In this document: positions 45,800 to 56,745 of the stretch, piece by piece
How positions within the stretch are numbered: the first letter of the stretch is position 1
Layout: every line of letters begins with the position of its first letter
Assembly (NCBI GenBank): GCA_963970005.1
Contig: CAXAMN010004047.1
Span: forward strand, 71,847-135,846
Length of the DNA stretch: 64,000 nt
Reading direction: 5' to 3'
Source: Durusdinium trenchii
Lineage: Eukaryota > Sar > Dinophyceae > Suessiales > Symbiodiniaceae
Position numbers and translations under genes: made by a program
The notes under the pieces: generated by a model
What the model was told of the DNA's origin: nothing
Seen by the model: the letters and a program-made list of their open reading frames with translations, nothing else
Database searches by the model: none

Positions 45800-47200
45800 G
45801 ATGATGTTGGACCTGGACTCGTGGAAGGTGAGCTTGGAGTGAACTGTCGCACTGTCGAGGTCACAAACACTCAATGCAAAAAAGACCTTGTGTCATAAAA
45901 CCCTGCACTCACCTTGAAGAGGTTTTAGAATCCAAATGGGCCGGAGTCACATGGACTGACATGTGATGTCCGGACAGGTTTCTTCTTGATTGTGGAGATC
46001 GAGATTCATAACTCACGACGCTTCAACATCACTTCTTCTCCAATCGTTTTGGCCGAAAAACACGCGGTTTTTCTCCGTCCTTTTTCGCAAAGGTCCACTC
46101 CCCAGGAGCGTCCACTCCCCGTGTTTTCGCGAGGACCGAGATGAGACTCCGGGCCATCGCACACGCTCACGGCAGGATAGGCCTTCGCTGCGGCCCCCGT
46201 CGAGGAACGTCCGAGGGGTTCCAACAAATGGACCGAAGAGGTGAAATTCATGCAACTCACTGAAACAGGCAGACAGGGACAGGAGGAATGGTCTTTTTTG
46301 CTATATATATATATATATGTCTTTTTGGGGAAGGCCTCCAACTCAAAAAAAGAACTTAATTAGACAACCTTCCTAACATCTCTTGGAGCAAAGTACAGAT
46401 CAGCGAGTCAGTCCTCCACTGCTACACTGCGAATCACTTCAGACACTGTCAACGAGTTGCACTCATGTTAGACATACACGACACTGAATACCAATCAGGT
46501 GCCCCCTCTCAGCTGGATAAAACCAACGCCCAAAGGTGTGAAGACAAAAAACGACCCCACAAGGGGGAGGGGCTTGTTGATTTCTTACAAGCAAAACCGC
46601 TCCGCTGCAGGTGTGCCATAACTCGACGCCTCGACGCCCTTTTTTCGCTCTCACGTTGGGAAGGGCCTCTGGCAGCGACTGTGAAAAGAGGTCAACAACG
46701 TACTATATGGATCTATACCATCCTGTCCGGAGATCCCGGATAGGGCTGGGTAGTCCGGACACCCAAATGGTCAGATGGACATGGATGGATATTGGTAGAA
46801 GATCTTTTGAAAGGATCGACACTTCACGCGTTTCACGCGTTTCACAGCTGCCAGAGATCGCCGCAGCCACTTATCGGCACACAGCCGAAATTGGAGAGAT
46901 CAGATTTCCTGCCTTTACCATGGACCGTTGGCCCTTCTTGCGAGTCTCGACTGTTCGGACCCGTTGATTTTCACTACTGTGTTCACCACGATCTTGACAA
47001 GGAGGTAGCTTGTACGTACAGCACCCCTCACCACTCTCTTCCAGGCCAAAAAGACACCAAAATACCTCTTAAGTTGGTTGTCTGGATCGTGATCTCTCCA
47101 CCTGAAAGCGCCACTCCGGCGCATCACCGCGCTGCACATCACTTCTCCGGGTCGAGGCGACCCACCGGTGGTCCGCGTCATCCGCGGCGTTGCAGCGCCC
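45800..47200. other. No gene supported
   Basis: Short open frames only; a (TA)n run lies at about 46302-46318. The 46860-47100 region is open on the plus strand, without clear bias. Confidence 0.35.
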
Positions 47201-47207
47201 GTCAGAC

Positions 47208-47345
47208 CGCCTCGCTCTCCCGCCGCTCCATGTCCTGCGCCGCCGACGACGCGGCGGACGCGGAGGCCGCCGCCGGCGCGGCGGTGCGCCGGAGCCGGCG
47301 GAAGTTCTGCAGTTCGCGGCGGCGGCGGAAGAGGTCCACGCTCTC
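47208..47345 (-). CDS. Internal exon, helical unknown product
   Basis: A 138-nt exon, phase 0 at both ends, between CCCCAAG| and |GTCTGACG. It reads ESVDLFRRRRELQNFRRLRR, then an alanine/serine linker, then AAQDMERRESEA. Virtually all third positions are G or C. Probably helical, possibly coiled coil. The plus strand is arginine-rich and less protein-like. Confidence 0.52.
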
Positions 47346-47737
47346 CTTGGGGGGAAACGAGGGGATGTTTCGCTGTGGGGGGAACCTATTTAAGTCTTGA
47401 TTCTTGCTTTGGAGATCCTTTGGACATCTTGGACTAGCTTCCTTCCAGTGAAACTGTCCAACCTTCTAAGGGAATAGCCAATCAAGCTGAGCCAACCAAA
47501 TGGTGCGCAAGAGAGGTGGATTTCTGTACAGTTTTGTATGTTAAAACGACAAACATGTCTTCCAAGCCACCTTATTTCGCAGCTTCCAAGTCTACAACTT
47601 CGACAACGAAAAAATAACACTGCCTTCAAGGTTACGTTGGAAAGTCAACAAACACATACTGTCCAAAGAACCACAAGCAGCTGTTTAAATCTTTTGTCGC
47701 CCGTGATGGACAATGTCGGTACTATAGCCAAACCTGA

Positions 47738-48033
47738 TCGCAATATGCGACCAAAGTATCTTCCGCGGAGAAGAGCGTCACCTGTGCAGCGAAGAGTGGT
47801 CTCGCGGAGGGAACCGACCTGGCCCCACTGCCACCCACAAGGTCTGAGATCCGAACTGAGCCGGCCTGGTCTGGCCTTCCGAAAAATACCAATACAATTC
47901 GGCGCATCAAATTGGTTTCATGGCTGTTTTTTGGTCGTTCGCATGTGCCCATGGTGATTTCCACGCAATTCCCAGGCTCACACAGACACACTTCGAACTT
48001 GGGTTTTCAGTTAGACTCAATTGCCACGATGGG
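47738..48033 (+). CDS. Coding segment running into the assembly gap
   Basis: Open for 98 codons after a TGA at 47735-47737. It reads TKVSSAEKSVTCAAKSGLAE, KNTNTIRRIKLVSWLFFGRS and HVPMVISTQFPGSHRHTSNL, and is cut by the run of Ns. The reading is very protein-like. Codon third positions are less G/C-rich than in the other exons here. No start codon or acceptor was chosen; the product is unknown. Confidence 0.43.
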
Positions 48034-48043
48034 NNNNNNNNNN
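48034..48043. other. Assembly gap
   Basis: Ten Ns of probably arbitrary length. (CA)n and (CT)n microsatellites follow closely, which may explain the break. Confidence 1.
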
Positions 48044-48080
48044 CGTATGCAAGAAACCAAAACCCTTAGGAACAGGGGTT

Positions 48081-48098
48081 GACACACACACACACACA
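48081..48098. repeat. (CA)n microsatellite
   Basis: Nine CA units. Confidence 0.95.
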
Positions 48099-48269
48099 TG
48101 CCCACTTTACACGCTTCCCCCTGGCCTGGGTCAATTCCCCACTTGGCATCCACTGCACGCGCTTCAAGGGGCCCTGGACCTCGCTGCATAGGAAAAGTGA
48201 AAACGGAGGTTCGGCTGGTCGGATGGACTTCGGTAGACCCGAAATGACATGGTTTTGCATAGGTTTTAG

Positions 48270-48293
48270 CTCTCTCTCTCTCTCTCTCTCTCT
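48270..48293. repeat. (CT)n microsatellite
   Basis: About twelve CT units. Confidence 0.95.
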
Positions 48294-48398
48294 TCGTAAC
48301 TCATGCTACACTCAGTGGCCCTGTCCGAAAACGATGGACAAAGTAAAAAAACGATCCCACTGCCCATAGGACGTTGAATCTAAACCCTTGAAAAAAAC

Positions 48399-48568
48399 CG
48401 CTGACAAGCCCCGACGGACCCGAAGGCTCCACGATGTTCTCGCATCCAAGTCACCAGCTCTGCGGTGAGTCTCTGGCCCTTCACAAGTTGCCTCGGCGTC
48501 ACGGTCCCGTCGTCCAAAACAAACAGTGTTTGCGCGACTCTGACGGCGTTGGCGTGAACAAAAGGACC
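48399..48568 (-). CDS. Internal exon, unknown product
   Basis: Between AATTTTAG| and a possible |GTTTTT donor. It reads GPFVHANAVRVAQTLFVLDD, GTVTPRQLVKGQRLTAELVT and WMREHRGAFGSVGACQR. The reading is clearly protein-like, with mixed secondary structure. It is opposite in direction to the coding segments on either side. Confidence 0.5.
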
Positions 48569-48747
48569 CTAAAATTGTATGGACCCGGCCTCGCAAATTA
48601 AACATGTTTTTGGTGTTGAACGCAGTTTTTCAAAGTGCAAGCCACGGAAAAGACTAACAATCAACACTGTCCCAAAGCCATTCCACACGCAGAAAAACGA
48701 AATCATGAAATCCATTTCGTTTGGGAAATTCTGCATGGCACAGGGTC

Positions 48748-49180
48748 AGCTGGGGCGCCCACTGGTTCAGTTTCTCCATGGCTTTCGCTGCGGAGTCTTT
48801 GGACGGAAACCTCACCGATCGGATCGTTCGAGTTTCCGCGGCTTCACGAAGAGACGAGCAAGAGCATGCTTTTGCACAATAACCCCGTGTACCTGTTTAA
48901 AACAACGGACCCCTACTTTAAAAACATCATGTCGGACACCCCTAAATACGGTCTGCCGCCCTTTCAAGCCGCTACTGAACTACCAACATTGCCGACTTTG
49001 GAGGAGTTTTCTTCATTAGGTTCCAAAAACAACCGTGACTGCCCACCTCTGTCCGCCCTGTCTATCCACCAGCAGGCTTTCCTTCCCCCAATGGCACGGA
49101 CTCACGCAAACGCACTTGCCATCGAGGTCATGCAAAACCGCATGGCACAGACATCACCTTTCGAAAGTTTTAGCTGTTAG
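48748..49180 (+). CDS. Coding segment in two overlapping frames
   Basis: The first frame reads SMAFAAESLDGNLTDRIVRV then SAASRRDEQEHAFAQ and stops at 48880-48882. A second frame, one base further on, is protein-like from about 48853 (EETSKSMLLHNNPVYLFKTT … DPYFKNIMSDTPKYGLPPFQ … MARTHANALAIEVMQNRMAQ) to a TAG near 49180. A one-base indel, an assembly error or a frameshift would join them. Codon use is lower in G/C than in typical exons here. The product is unknown. Confidence 0.45.
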
Positions 49181-49534
49181 TCTACTGAAGAATCAAGGTT
49201 TTTGTAGGGGAAAGGAAGACCCTTTCGATCTGGATGTTTTTTGAATTTTTGATACGAGTTCAATAAGCTAGGATTTTATATAAAATTTTCCTGGATTACT
49301 TTTTGGTTTTGAAGGTCTTTCCAGGTGACCCTATTTTCGGATTTCAGGGACCTATTTTAAAAATGCAACCGAGGTTTTCTTATTGGGGGGGGCGTGCCTT
49401 TTAATAGGTGGATGGGATTATCTCCTAACCACGCTTCAAAAGGGCTGCCTCGCCACTGGCTGTGGCTGGGTAGCACAAGGGGAGTACCAGCGCTGGCCTG
49501 TTGTCCCAGGGCCAGGGGCGCCTGGTGGACCTGG

Positions 49535-49963
49535 TCAGGGGTTCTCCTCAGAGGTAAGTGGACCAGAGTGGTGCCAGACAGGGCGTCCCATCTCGTAGAA
49601 AAGATTCCAGGTCTCCCCGTTTCTCTCCATCGTTGATGAAGGTTGCTGGTAGGGGGCCGCTCTAGCATGCTTGCACGTCAGCAGGCTGTGGCCTGCAGGG
49701 GCCAGGGGGCAAAGCACCCTGCACACATGTCGGTGTAATTCGTGTAGCCTGACCGCTACTCCCTCCTGGTCAGCTTCCAGATCTCCTCCTGCTGAGCCAT
49801 GGCGAAGTTCCAGGCCCTCCATGGTCTCTGTGAGGCTGTTGAGCTGTTGCTGAAGATCCAAGCTCTCGACCACACGCGGTTCGCCAAAGGTGGCCTCGGC
49901 AGCCTCGACTTCATCTGCTCGCAGCTTCATGGAGGTGTTCTTGTTTCTGTTCAAAGTGTCCAT
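49535..49963 (-). CDS. Candidate exons, coiled-coil-like product
   Basis: Reads KLRADEVEAAEATFGEPRVV then ESLDLQQQLNSLTETMEGLE, with a heptad-like pattern. The later part (after about 49790) is less convincing. Just upstream, about 50030-49983, EGTHVQTDIDLEK before |GTTGAG looks like the preceding exon in another frame. It could be the 3' end of the gene at 50797-55420. Confidence 0.42.
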   Translation of the reverse strand: MDTLNRNKNTSMKLRADEVEAAEATFGEPRVVESLDLQQQLNSLTETMEGLELRHGSAGGDLEADQEGVAVRLHELHRHVCRVLCPLAPAGHSLLTCKHARAAPYQQPSSTMERNGETWNLFYEMGRPVWHHSGPLTSEENP

Positions 49964-50105
49964 GTCGAGGCACTCAACCGTTTTTCCAGGTCGATGTCCG
50001 TCTGCACGTGGGTGCCCTCGCAGTAGCCACCATGATGCCTTCGTCTAGCTAGCTGCAGGCTTTTTCAAAAAAAAAGATATGTTGTGCTGACTGCACAGCC
50101 TCACA

Positions 50106-50120
50106 CTCGAGCCAAAATGT
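50106..50120 (-). other. Weak spliced-leader-like sequence
   Basis: Minus strand ACATTTTGGCTCGAG matches 13 of the last 15 bases of the dinoflagellate leader, upstream of minus-strand exons. A match of equal strength at 27041-27055 (plus) has no suitable gene, so this may be chance. Confidence 0.22.
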
Positions 50121-50796
50121 CCTGGTGGGATGCTTTGGTGGCTTTTGTGAACATAAAACTTGCACACGCAAGCTACATGATGCAAGTTAGAATCAGAGCA
50201 ACTTTCATCATGTGAATCAGCTTGATCATCAATGCCGGAATCAGATTGCTAAAGCGTGAAAAGCAAAACTGCAACACCTGACGCTTGACATCTGTCAGCA
50301 AAAAAGACGTGTCTGAGAAAGTCGCTTGGGGCCTGAAGACATGCAAAGGCCGGAAGACACGTGATGGCACGTGTGTATTTTTCGCATGGTGTCCGTGACC
50401 ATCGGTGCAAAACCTCAAACGCCTTGCAGCTTGGCCACTGAAGAAAACCCGAGCGGCCTGCCACGTTCCGACGCTTCTCGGAACGACGACTTCTCGATGT
50501 TTCCGCAACGTGCCGGTGACAGGGCCCCGCCGTCCAACGCGTCCTACGTGTGGTGCGTCAACCACGGCGTCCGCTGTCTCTTAACTCGACGGTGAAAGGC
50601 GTCCATAAGACAAAGCCGGTGAAAGGGAGAGCATGGAGGAAAGTTAGACTGAAATAGGGTATATATAGCATATAAATGCATATAAATATATGCTCGAGAC
50701 ACAACTCGAGTAATATGACCAAACAAAGTATTCTCCCCCCCAAAGACACCAAATTCATCAAACCCCAACCCAAAGGGTCGCCCAATCACCTTGCAC

Positions 50797-53700
50797 CTCC
50801 GCCATCGCCGACACACACGGACTCTCTTCGCCATCGCGACACACACGCGCTCGCGCCTGCGGAGGCTTCTTCGGGGCGCTGCCGGGGGAACTCCACTTGG
50901 GTTGGCAGAACCAGGTCTCCGCCTTTGAGGAGCTCCAGCCTCGGTGGGGATGAAGCTACGAACGTAGCTAGAAGCTAGGTTGGAGGTCATCGCTATTAGG
51001 TTGGAGGCCACTACTACTAGTAACAAGAAGCTACTTTATAGTAAGTTAAATTTCCGGGACGCCAAATTTTCGGGGCTTCTTCTCTCGTCCCGGTGGCCTG
51101 GGTATGATGGGGGTCATGGGCTGGAGGAAATGGCATCATGTGAGAACCACAGAGAGAACATGTGGAAGACCAAGAGTTTGGTCGGGCTCCAAGTACCTTC
51201 TAAGAAGGTGTTTGGGGTGGGTTTAGAGGGTCCAAATACCTTCTGAGGAGGTACGACTGGAGCCCTAGGGAGGTTGATAGTTGATGGGGTCCCCGCAGGC
51301 CTTGCAAAGTCCCAGACTCTGAAGGGGTGAAGACACACTGAGCTGCAGCTTTGGGACCGGAAGACCTCTAAGTTCAGCCCATGCTCCATCACCTCTTGGT
51401 ATACTGATTCGCACCCAGGTAGAGATCCAAACATATCAACCCCAAAATCAAGATCTCTTACAGCTTCAATGCCACAGGGCCCCCCCCTCATCGAGCGCGA
51501 CACGTTCCACGCGCCGAGCATCAAGTCGCCAGACTGGAGATCCTTGGAGACCTCAGAGATCTTCACCAACCAGCAAGGCGTCCTCGGTCGATACGGGGCT
51601 GTCATGACATCGGTCCAATGAGCTATCCCATGAGCTATGGGGTATTACGGTATTCCGATATTCCTATATATATAATTCTCTATATATACCTAGGTGGGCA
51701 ATTCTTCTGCACACGTAAAACTATATACCTTTCCTTGTTTTGCAATCCAAACACCTTCCAAAACTATGAGTTCTTGGACCAAACGTGGCTCAAACATGCT
51801 CAGTCCACACTCCTAACGTCCCGTCCTGGTCCTCTATCACCTGTCCTGCCTGGCGCTTCATCCGAGACACGGTGCTTCCTCCGAATCCAATGCCTGGCGC
51901 ACCTGCCGTGTGAGGTAGCGCACCTGGAGTGGAGCACGAAGAGAGGACACACCGGCCTTTCACTTTCTGGTATTTTCGTAGAATTGGGGGTGGACCATGA
52001 GACAAGAGATATTTGATATGATTTTGATTTTTTTTTCTGATTTTGACAATTAGGAATATAATCATGCTTTTTGTTGCTTCCATTCAGAGAGGGAGGCTCC
52101 GAAGCTTGTCTTTCAAGTTTAGCTCCACAGCTTGCCGACAGGTATCATTCTGTTCCGTGAGATTCTGCAGCATCGAGGGATGCTGAGAGAGAAAGGCCCA
52201 AGTCAAGGGATGCTCCTGAAGCCGCTCTTCAGCCATGCAGGCAGCTGGCCACGGAAGTGGAAGTTGCTCTCAGAAACGCAACGCCGCAAAGCAGTTGTAA
52301 CTGAATTATGAAATTGTTTCCAATTTCAGACACCGATGTTGACCCAATGCGAGACACATACTGTTTCACATCCATCGGTCTTCGTAACCATGTATTGGGA
52401 TATGTTTAACAAATACGGAATGTGATGACGCACTTGCGGCTCACCCTGTCCATAACGAAGGGAAGCCTTCTGCCCGAAACTTCTCACAATCTCAGATGAA
52501 AGGCAGGAAGAAAGCAAAAGAAACATCTCGTGGTACAGTCCATTACTCTTAAATTCTTTACCAGAGGTTCCATTGTCCTCCTTTCTCGTCATTTTTTCCA
52601 ACAAATCGTCCTGCAGAAACTGCTCCACCACCGGGGACAATGGCACCACGACCTGCGGAGGCATCACTGGTTGCGGCGGTGCCACGCTCCCCGCGGCCAC
52701 GCTCTCCGCGCTGTCCGGTGCGACGGTTGGGGTCCTAGCGAAGAGTGGTGAAGACGGGTGAAAGCTTTGAGCAGCGCGGCAGCGAGAACTCACTAACCCA
52801 GGGGCTCCAAGTCGTAGATCCTTACGTTTGGTGGGACTGGGGTGGGTGGCTGAGGGTCCAAAGACCTACTGAAGTACTTGGAGCCCTAAGGTAAAGCCAA
52901 AAGACTTGCGGGGCAGCTATAAGCGACTGGAAAGCGAAGTTGACATGAAGTGTCAACTGGGTGATAGCAATGAGTGGCAATTGGTGACAGCCATGAAACC
53001 TCTAAATGGACCGGCAGTGTTCTAGAAGCCTTCGCCAATTCAACCGGAAAGGTATGCCATTTGACATCCCGTCCAACCAAACAAATGTCACGTTCACGAC
53101 CGCCACGAAACAAAGAACACACTTTCCTTCGCCGCTTCCGCGTACCGTCGCAACCGCGTAGCGCTCCGTCCTGGGTGCCGAGGTGACCATGATCTGCCCC
53201 AGCTCTGCGGGCGTTTGGGGCGCGGCGAGCGGCAGCTGTGCCGCAACGCCGTCATTGGAACCGTCGGGTGGGGTCCTGGCGAAGGCAGGAAGCCCCAAAT
53301 CGAAGGTTAGTGGCAGTGAGTCAGTGAGTGAAATCCAAATCGAGTTGTTTCACAAAGATGTGCACCCCAAAATCTCAAAAGTACCTTTCAGAAAGGTTTG
53401 CGATACTGAACTTCTTCCCCCCAAAGCTCCGCTTTCAGCGTAGCAAGACAGCTAAGGTGGCCATTGAGTGGTACGGTCCATACAAGGAAGAACGAGTTTT
53501 GGTTCGAGGCCCTCACTGTGTCGACGCACGTGTGGTCGACGTGGGCAGAGGATGGCAAGGAATGGCCCACCACGGTCCACCAACAAACACTTTCCTTCGC
53601 CCACCACGGTACCGTCACAACCGCGTAGCGCTCCGCTCCTGGGTGCCGAGGTGACCATGATCTGCCCCAGCTCTGGGGGCGTTTGGGGCGCGGCGCGCGG

Positions 53701-55420
53701 CACGTCCTGCGCCAGGCCGCCGCGCAGCTCCACCTGGTGTCGTTGGGTCCGACAGACAGGACGAAGCACACTGAAACCGCTCGGTGTCCGACCTACGGAC
53801 CCTCTTGGAGTGACCTCTTGGAGTCTGACCTAAAGTCAGCCAGGTCACTTTGAAGGTCCTGGTATATACTTTGAATGGATCAAACCATCGTCCAACTTCT
53901 CCCAAGCTTCAGAACATCAGCGGTTTCACAGGTTCTTCTTTCATCGCCGCCGCGTGGAACCCACTGGGCCAGCCCACGGGGGTCATTGGTGCGACCCGCT
54001 TCCTGGACTCCATCGTTTCACATGGCCGGTTGACCGAGGTCTGAACCACGCGAGACGGCCGCAGCTGACGGATGAAGACGTGAAAATGGAGACGTCTGAG
54101 ATGAATTGTCCGTGTTTTGTGCGTTGTGATTGTTTTGTTTCAAGCAATTGGCAATAGGTTCCAGAGGGAAGGATGTTTTAAGACTTAGGCAGCCTAGTCT
54201 CTTTTCGACTCTTGTTTCTCCGACGTGGAGCTGGACCAGATCTAGAGGTGTCCTTATGACTCATCATCTGATGCAATGAATTCATGTGAAAGGACTCCAG
54301 GACCATGAAAACAATCTAAACCAAAGAACAACATATGATTCAAAAAACATTCAGAAAAACTGGTCAAAAAGGTTTGAGACTCGGTTTGACGGAGTGACCG
54401 TGTGCCATGTTCATTCTCTTCAGCAGCCAGTGTGCCACCAGTTTCTCACCCTGTGGATCTTCATGAAACACTTGCAGCTCCAGATCCGGCTCTTGAGCCC
54501 AAGGAGGTGTGAAACACAGGCCACAGTCCAAGTCAATCCTGTGATCAACATGTCAAAACCAAACTACCAGAAAGTTTAAATGGATGTAACCCCAGCCCCA
54601 GCCACTTCATATATGTAAGATGTCAAAACCACTCTCCACAAAGATCCACAGATCCACCAATGTTTAGGCACCTGAGGATTATAATATCTGGTGAACCGAA
54701 CGCAAATTATGGTTGATGTTCCTGGCGCGAGCTGGCTGACACAAAAAGCACACAGCACACCTTGCTGTTGGCGCTCCAGGAAGTCCAAAACTCGCAATTT
54801 AAAGCCTAGCCTCCAAATCCATGTAGACTGTTTTATCAATAAAAACCCAAATATGGAGTGTGACACTACCATTCTGGTAGGCCTTTTGCGTCACTTTCGT
54901 CAACCATTCAAACCCTCTCCCATTCCAGTCGACCCAATACCAACCCGATACCCGCCCCAACCTCACCAGGTGTTCCACATCCACCTCTCCCCCCGCCTCC
55001 CCGCGAATCCGTAAGACCTCGGTGCCGGGAATCTCCTTGCCGTTCCGGAAGAACCTCCGTGGGACACGTTCCGCGGTGCGGACGGACGGACCGACGGCGT
55101 GGGGGGGGGGGGGGCGACCGGTGGGAGAAGGATAGATGGATGAACATGGGTTTGCTGAGGGGCCTTACCTGGGTTTGCTGTATTACCCTTAGGGCCCATT
55201 TTTTGTTCCCCCCTGTGCTTTTGGATTTAGGATTTGATGACTGGGAGGTCCCAAAATGGTTCCAAGAGCATTCATATCAAACGTTTCCACCCACGGCCAC
55301 GCGCAGAATCTTCTGGTCCCACACGGAACGCGCGGAACGCGGAACGCCAGGCCCGCCTGAGGTTGGGGATGGCGCCCTGCCCGAAGGCCACCCCGATGAT
55401 GTCATCCTCGAGGTCAGTGG
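50797..55420 (-). CDS. Large minus-strand gene(s), function unknown
   Basis: At least nine coding blocks in the same direction; one gene is assumed, not proven. About 55420-55330: DLEDDIIGVAFGQGAIPNLR. 55054-54967, before |GTGAGG: NGKEIPGTEVLRIRGEAGGE. About 54515-54375: AQEPDLELQVFHEDPQGEKL. About 54041-53909: ETMESRKRVAPMTPVGWPSG. 53733-53613 and 53275-53146: a duplicated exon (AAPQTPxELGQIMVTSAPR). 52734 to about 52330: VVEQFLQDDLLEKMTRKEDN. About 51960-51790: AGQVIEDQDGTLGVWTEHV plus stop. About 51605-51335: IEAVRDLDFGVDMFGSLPGC. 50960-50797, before |GTGCAA: RLELLKGGDLVLPTQVEFPR. Two stop codons inside (53909, 51790) mean either internal gene ends or unrecognised donors, so two or three genes are possible. 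Three family-F elements lie between the blocks. Confidence 0.48.
51184..51271. repeat. Fold-back element, family F, copy 4
   Basis: GGGCTCCAAGTACCTTCTAA … inverted end TACGACTGGAGCCCTAGGG, with the typical GTTTGGGGTGGGTTTAG spacer. Confidence 0.78.
52801..52890. repeat. Fold-back element, family F, copy 5
   Basis: GGGGCTCCAAGTCGTAGATC … inverted end AAGTACTTGGAGCCC, with a GGGGTGGGTGG spacer. Confidence 0.7.
53146..53733 (-). repeat. Duplicated exon pair
   Basis: 53275-53146 and 53733-53613 share a nearly identical stretch of about 90 bp (GCCGCGCCCCAAACGCCC … GCGCTACGCGGTTG) and the donor site. The copy at 53613 has one extra G after CCCAGGA, so its frame differs after SAPR: the other copy reads TERYAVAT, this one SGALRGCD. 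Upstream parts differ. The exon starting 52734 has a similar acceptor region (AG|GACCCCA) but little further likeness. Confidence 0.75.
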
Positions 55421-55445
55421 ATCGTCTAGTCAGGATCGATGCTTC

Positions 55446-55547
55446 CCTAGGGATCCAGCCGTAGCTCCTCAAAAGGTACGACTGGACCCTCCTGGCACCC
55501 ACCCCAGTTCCACCTACTCAGCGGGATCCTTAGGGCTCCTTAGGGCT
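55446..55547. repeat. Fold-back element, family F, copy 6
   Basis: CCTAGGGATCCAGCCGTAGC, CTGGACCCTCCTGGCACCC and AGCGGGATCCTTAGGG. The right arm is diverged. Confidence 0.6.
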
Positions 55548-55549
55548 TC

Positions 55550-56400
55550 TCAAACCCACCACCCACATGCGCCAAATGCGCCGGTCGCTGCCCTGGCCGA
55601 TCAACGACACCGCCTTCTCCAAAGGTCCACCAGGCAGGTCGCCTCCAATGGCCTAGGAGGTCATTTAATTTGGGCCATTGTGGGGCCGAAAGAAGCTCTA
55701 CAATGGCCCAGATGCTACAAATGCTCCAATTGCTCTGTGTGCGTGGCGTCTTGACCACGCTTTCTTATATAGTCATGGTGTTATGCGCATGGGACCAGAT
55801 TACTGCCAGGAGGCGGCCTTTCCTGTTGCATGAGCTGCTGTAATTAGTAATTCAGAACGGTCACAGGCAATTGCTTTCGGCTGAAAAAAAAATGATGTTA
55901 TGCATGTTTTGTGGAAGCTATTTCAATTGCTAGGTTCTTTTGTGGAAGCACCTGTCCTTCCAAAAAGGTCACCTTCCAAACCTATCCTGGTTTCTTGTTT
56001 CAAGTCGTACCAGCCCGCCGGCTGGTGAACGGTGAGTGGTTCCACCTTTTCACGGCTCGCTGCGTAGTTCACGGCTCCCTGAGCTGGGGAAGATGGAGAC
56101 CTTCAGCTGCAAAGTCGCTCCCTCCTAACCACCAGTGTTAGTACCCCTCCGTGGCCAGAAACCACCCCCACTACACTGCTTATTGTCGGCTGCGACATCC
56201 AGCATCGAACACGCGAGGACACCCAGATGGTCGGATGCTCCATAGATCATATCGAGAACCGCCTTCACTGTCACGCTGTCACTGCCACCCTCGTCCCAAG
56301 CCGCTGCAAGACGGTCCATCACCGGTCCATCACCCTCCCATCTATCACCAACCACCTCGCTCTCCCTCCCTCCACCGTCGTCCTATCCGACTCCAAGGCG
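55550..56400. other. Probable strand-switch region, no exon seen
   Basis: Exons to the left are on the minus strand and those to the right on the plus strand. No convincing frame lies between; poly-A (55884) and short unstructured DNA are present. Confidence 0.35.
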
Positions 56401-56404
56401 CCCA

Positions 56405-56560
56405 AGACGTTTGCGTGTCTCCGATCGTCGACTCCAAGCCTCGCGGCGACGTCACGTCGCCGTCGACTCGTTTTCACGGAAACCCTCCCGTCGACTCCGC
56501 GAAGTCCAATGCAACACGTCGAAAACAGGCCGAAGCAGTCGTTCTACCCATAACCTGACT
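56405..56560 (+). CDS. Candidate exon, unknown product
   Basis: VCVSPIVDSKPRGDVTSPST then RFHGNPPVDSAKSN, with G/C-rich third positions, continuing to a TGA near 56558. Probably part of a plus-strand gene. No family is recognised. Confidence 0.37.
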
Positions 56561-56609
56561 GATGGTTGCCAACGTTCGATTATAGCAGCATAGACCCCAT
56601 CACCATCCA

Positions 56610-56745
56610 AAAAACATCATAACAGTCACTGGTTTTATGATGGGTTTGAACAATAAAACCAATAAAACAAACCAAAAACAATTAAAACAAAAAAACATAA
56701 TAAAACAAACCAAAAAATAAAACAATAAAACCATCAAACCCATCA
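56610..56745. repeat. A-rich AAAAC/AATAAAA low-complexity tract
   Basis: Imperfect repeats of AATAAAACAAACCAAAAA. No coding. Confidence 0.85.

Noticed and set aside
45671-45874. Frame encoding poly-His, poly-Ile and poly-Phe
   Set aside because: It is a translation of the (GAA)n(GAT)n microsatellite.
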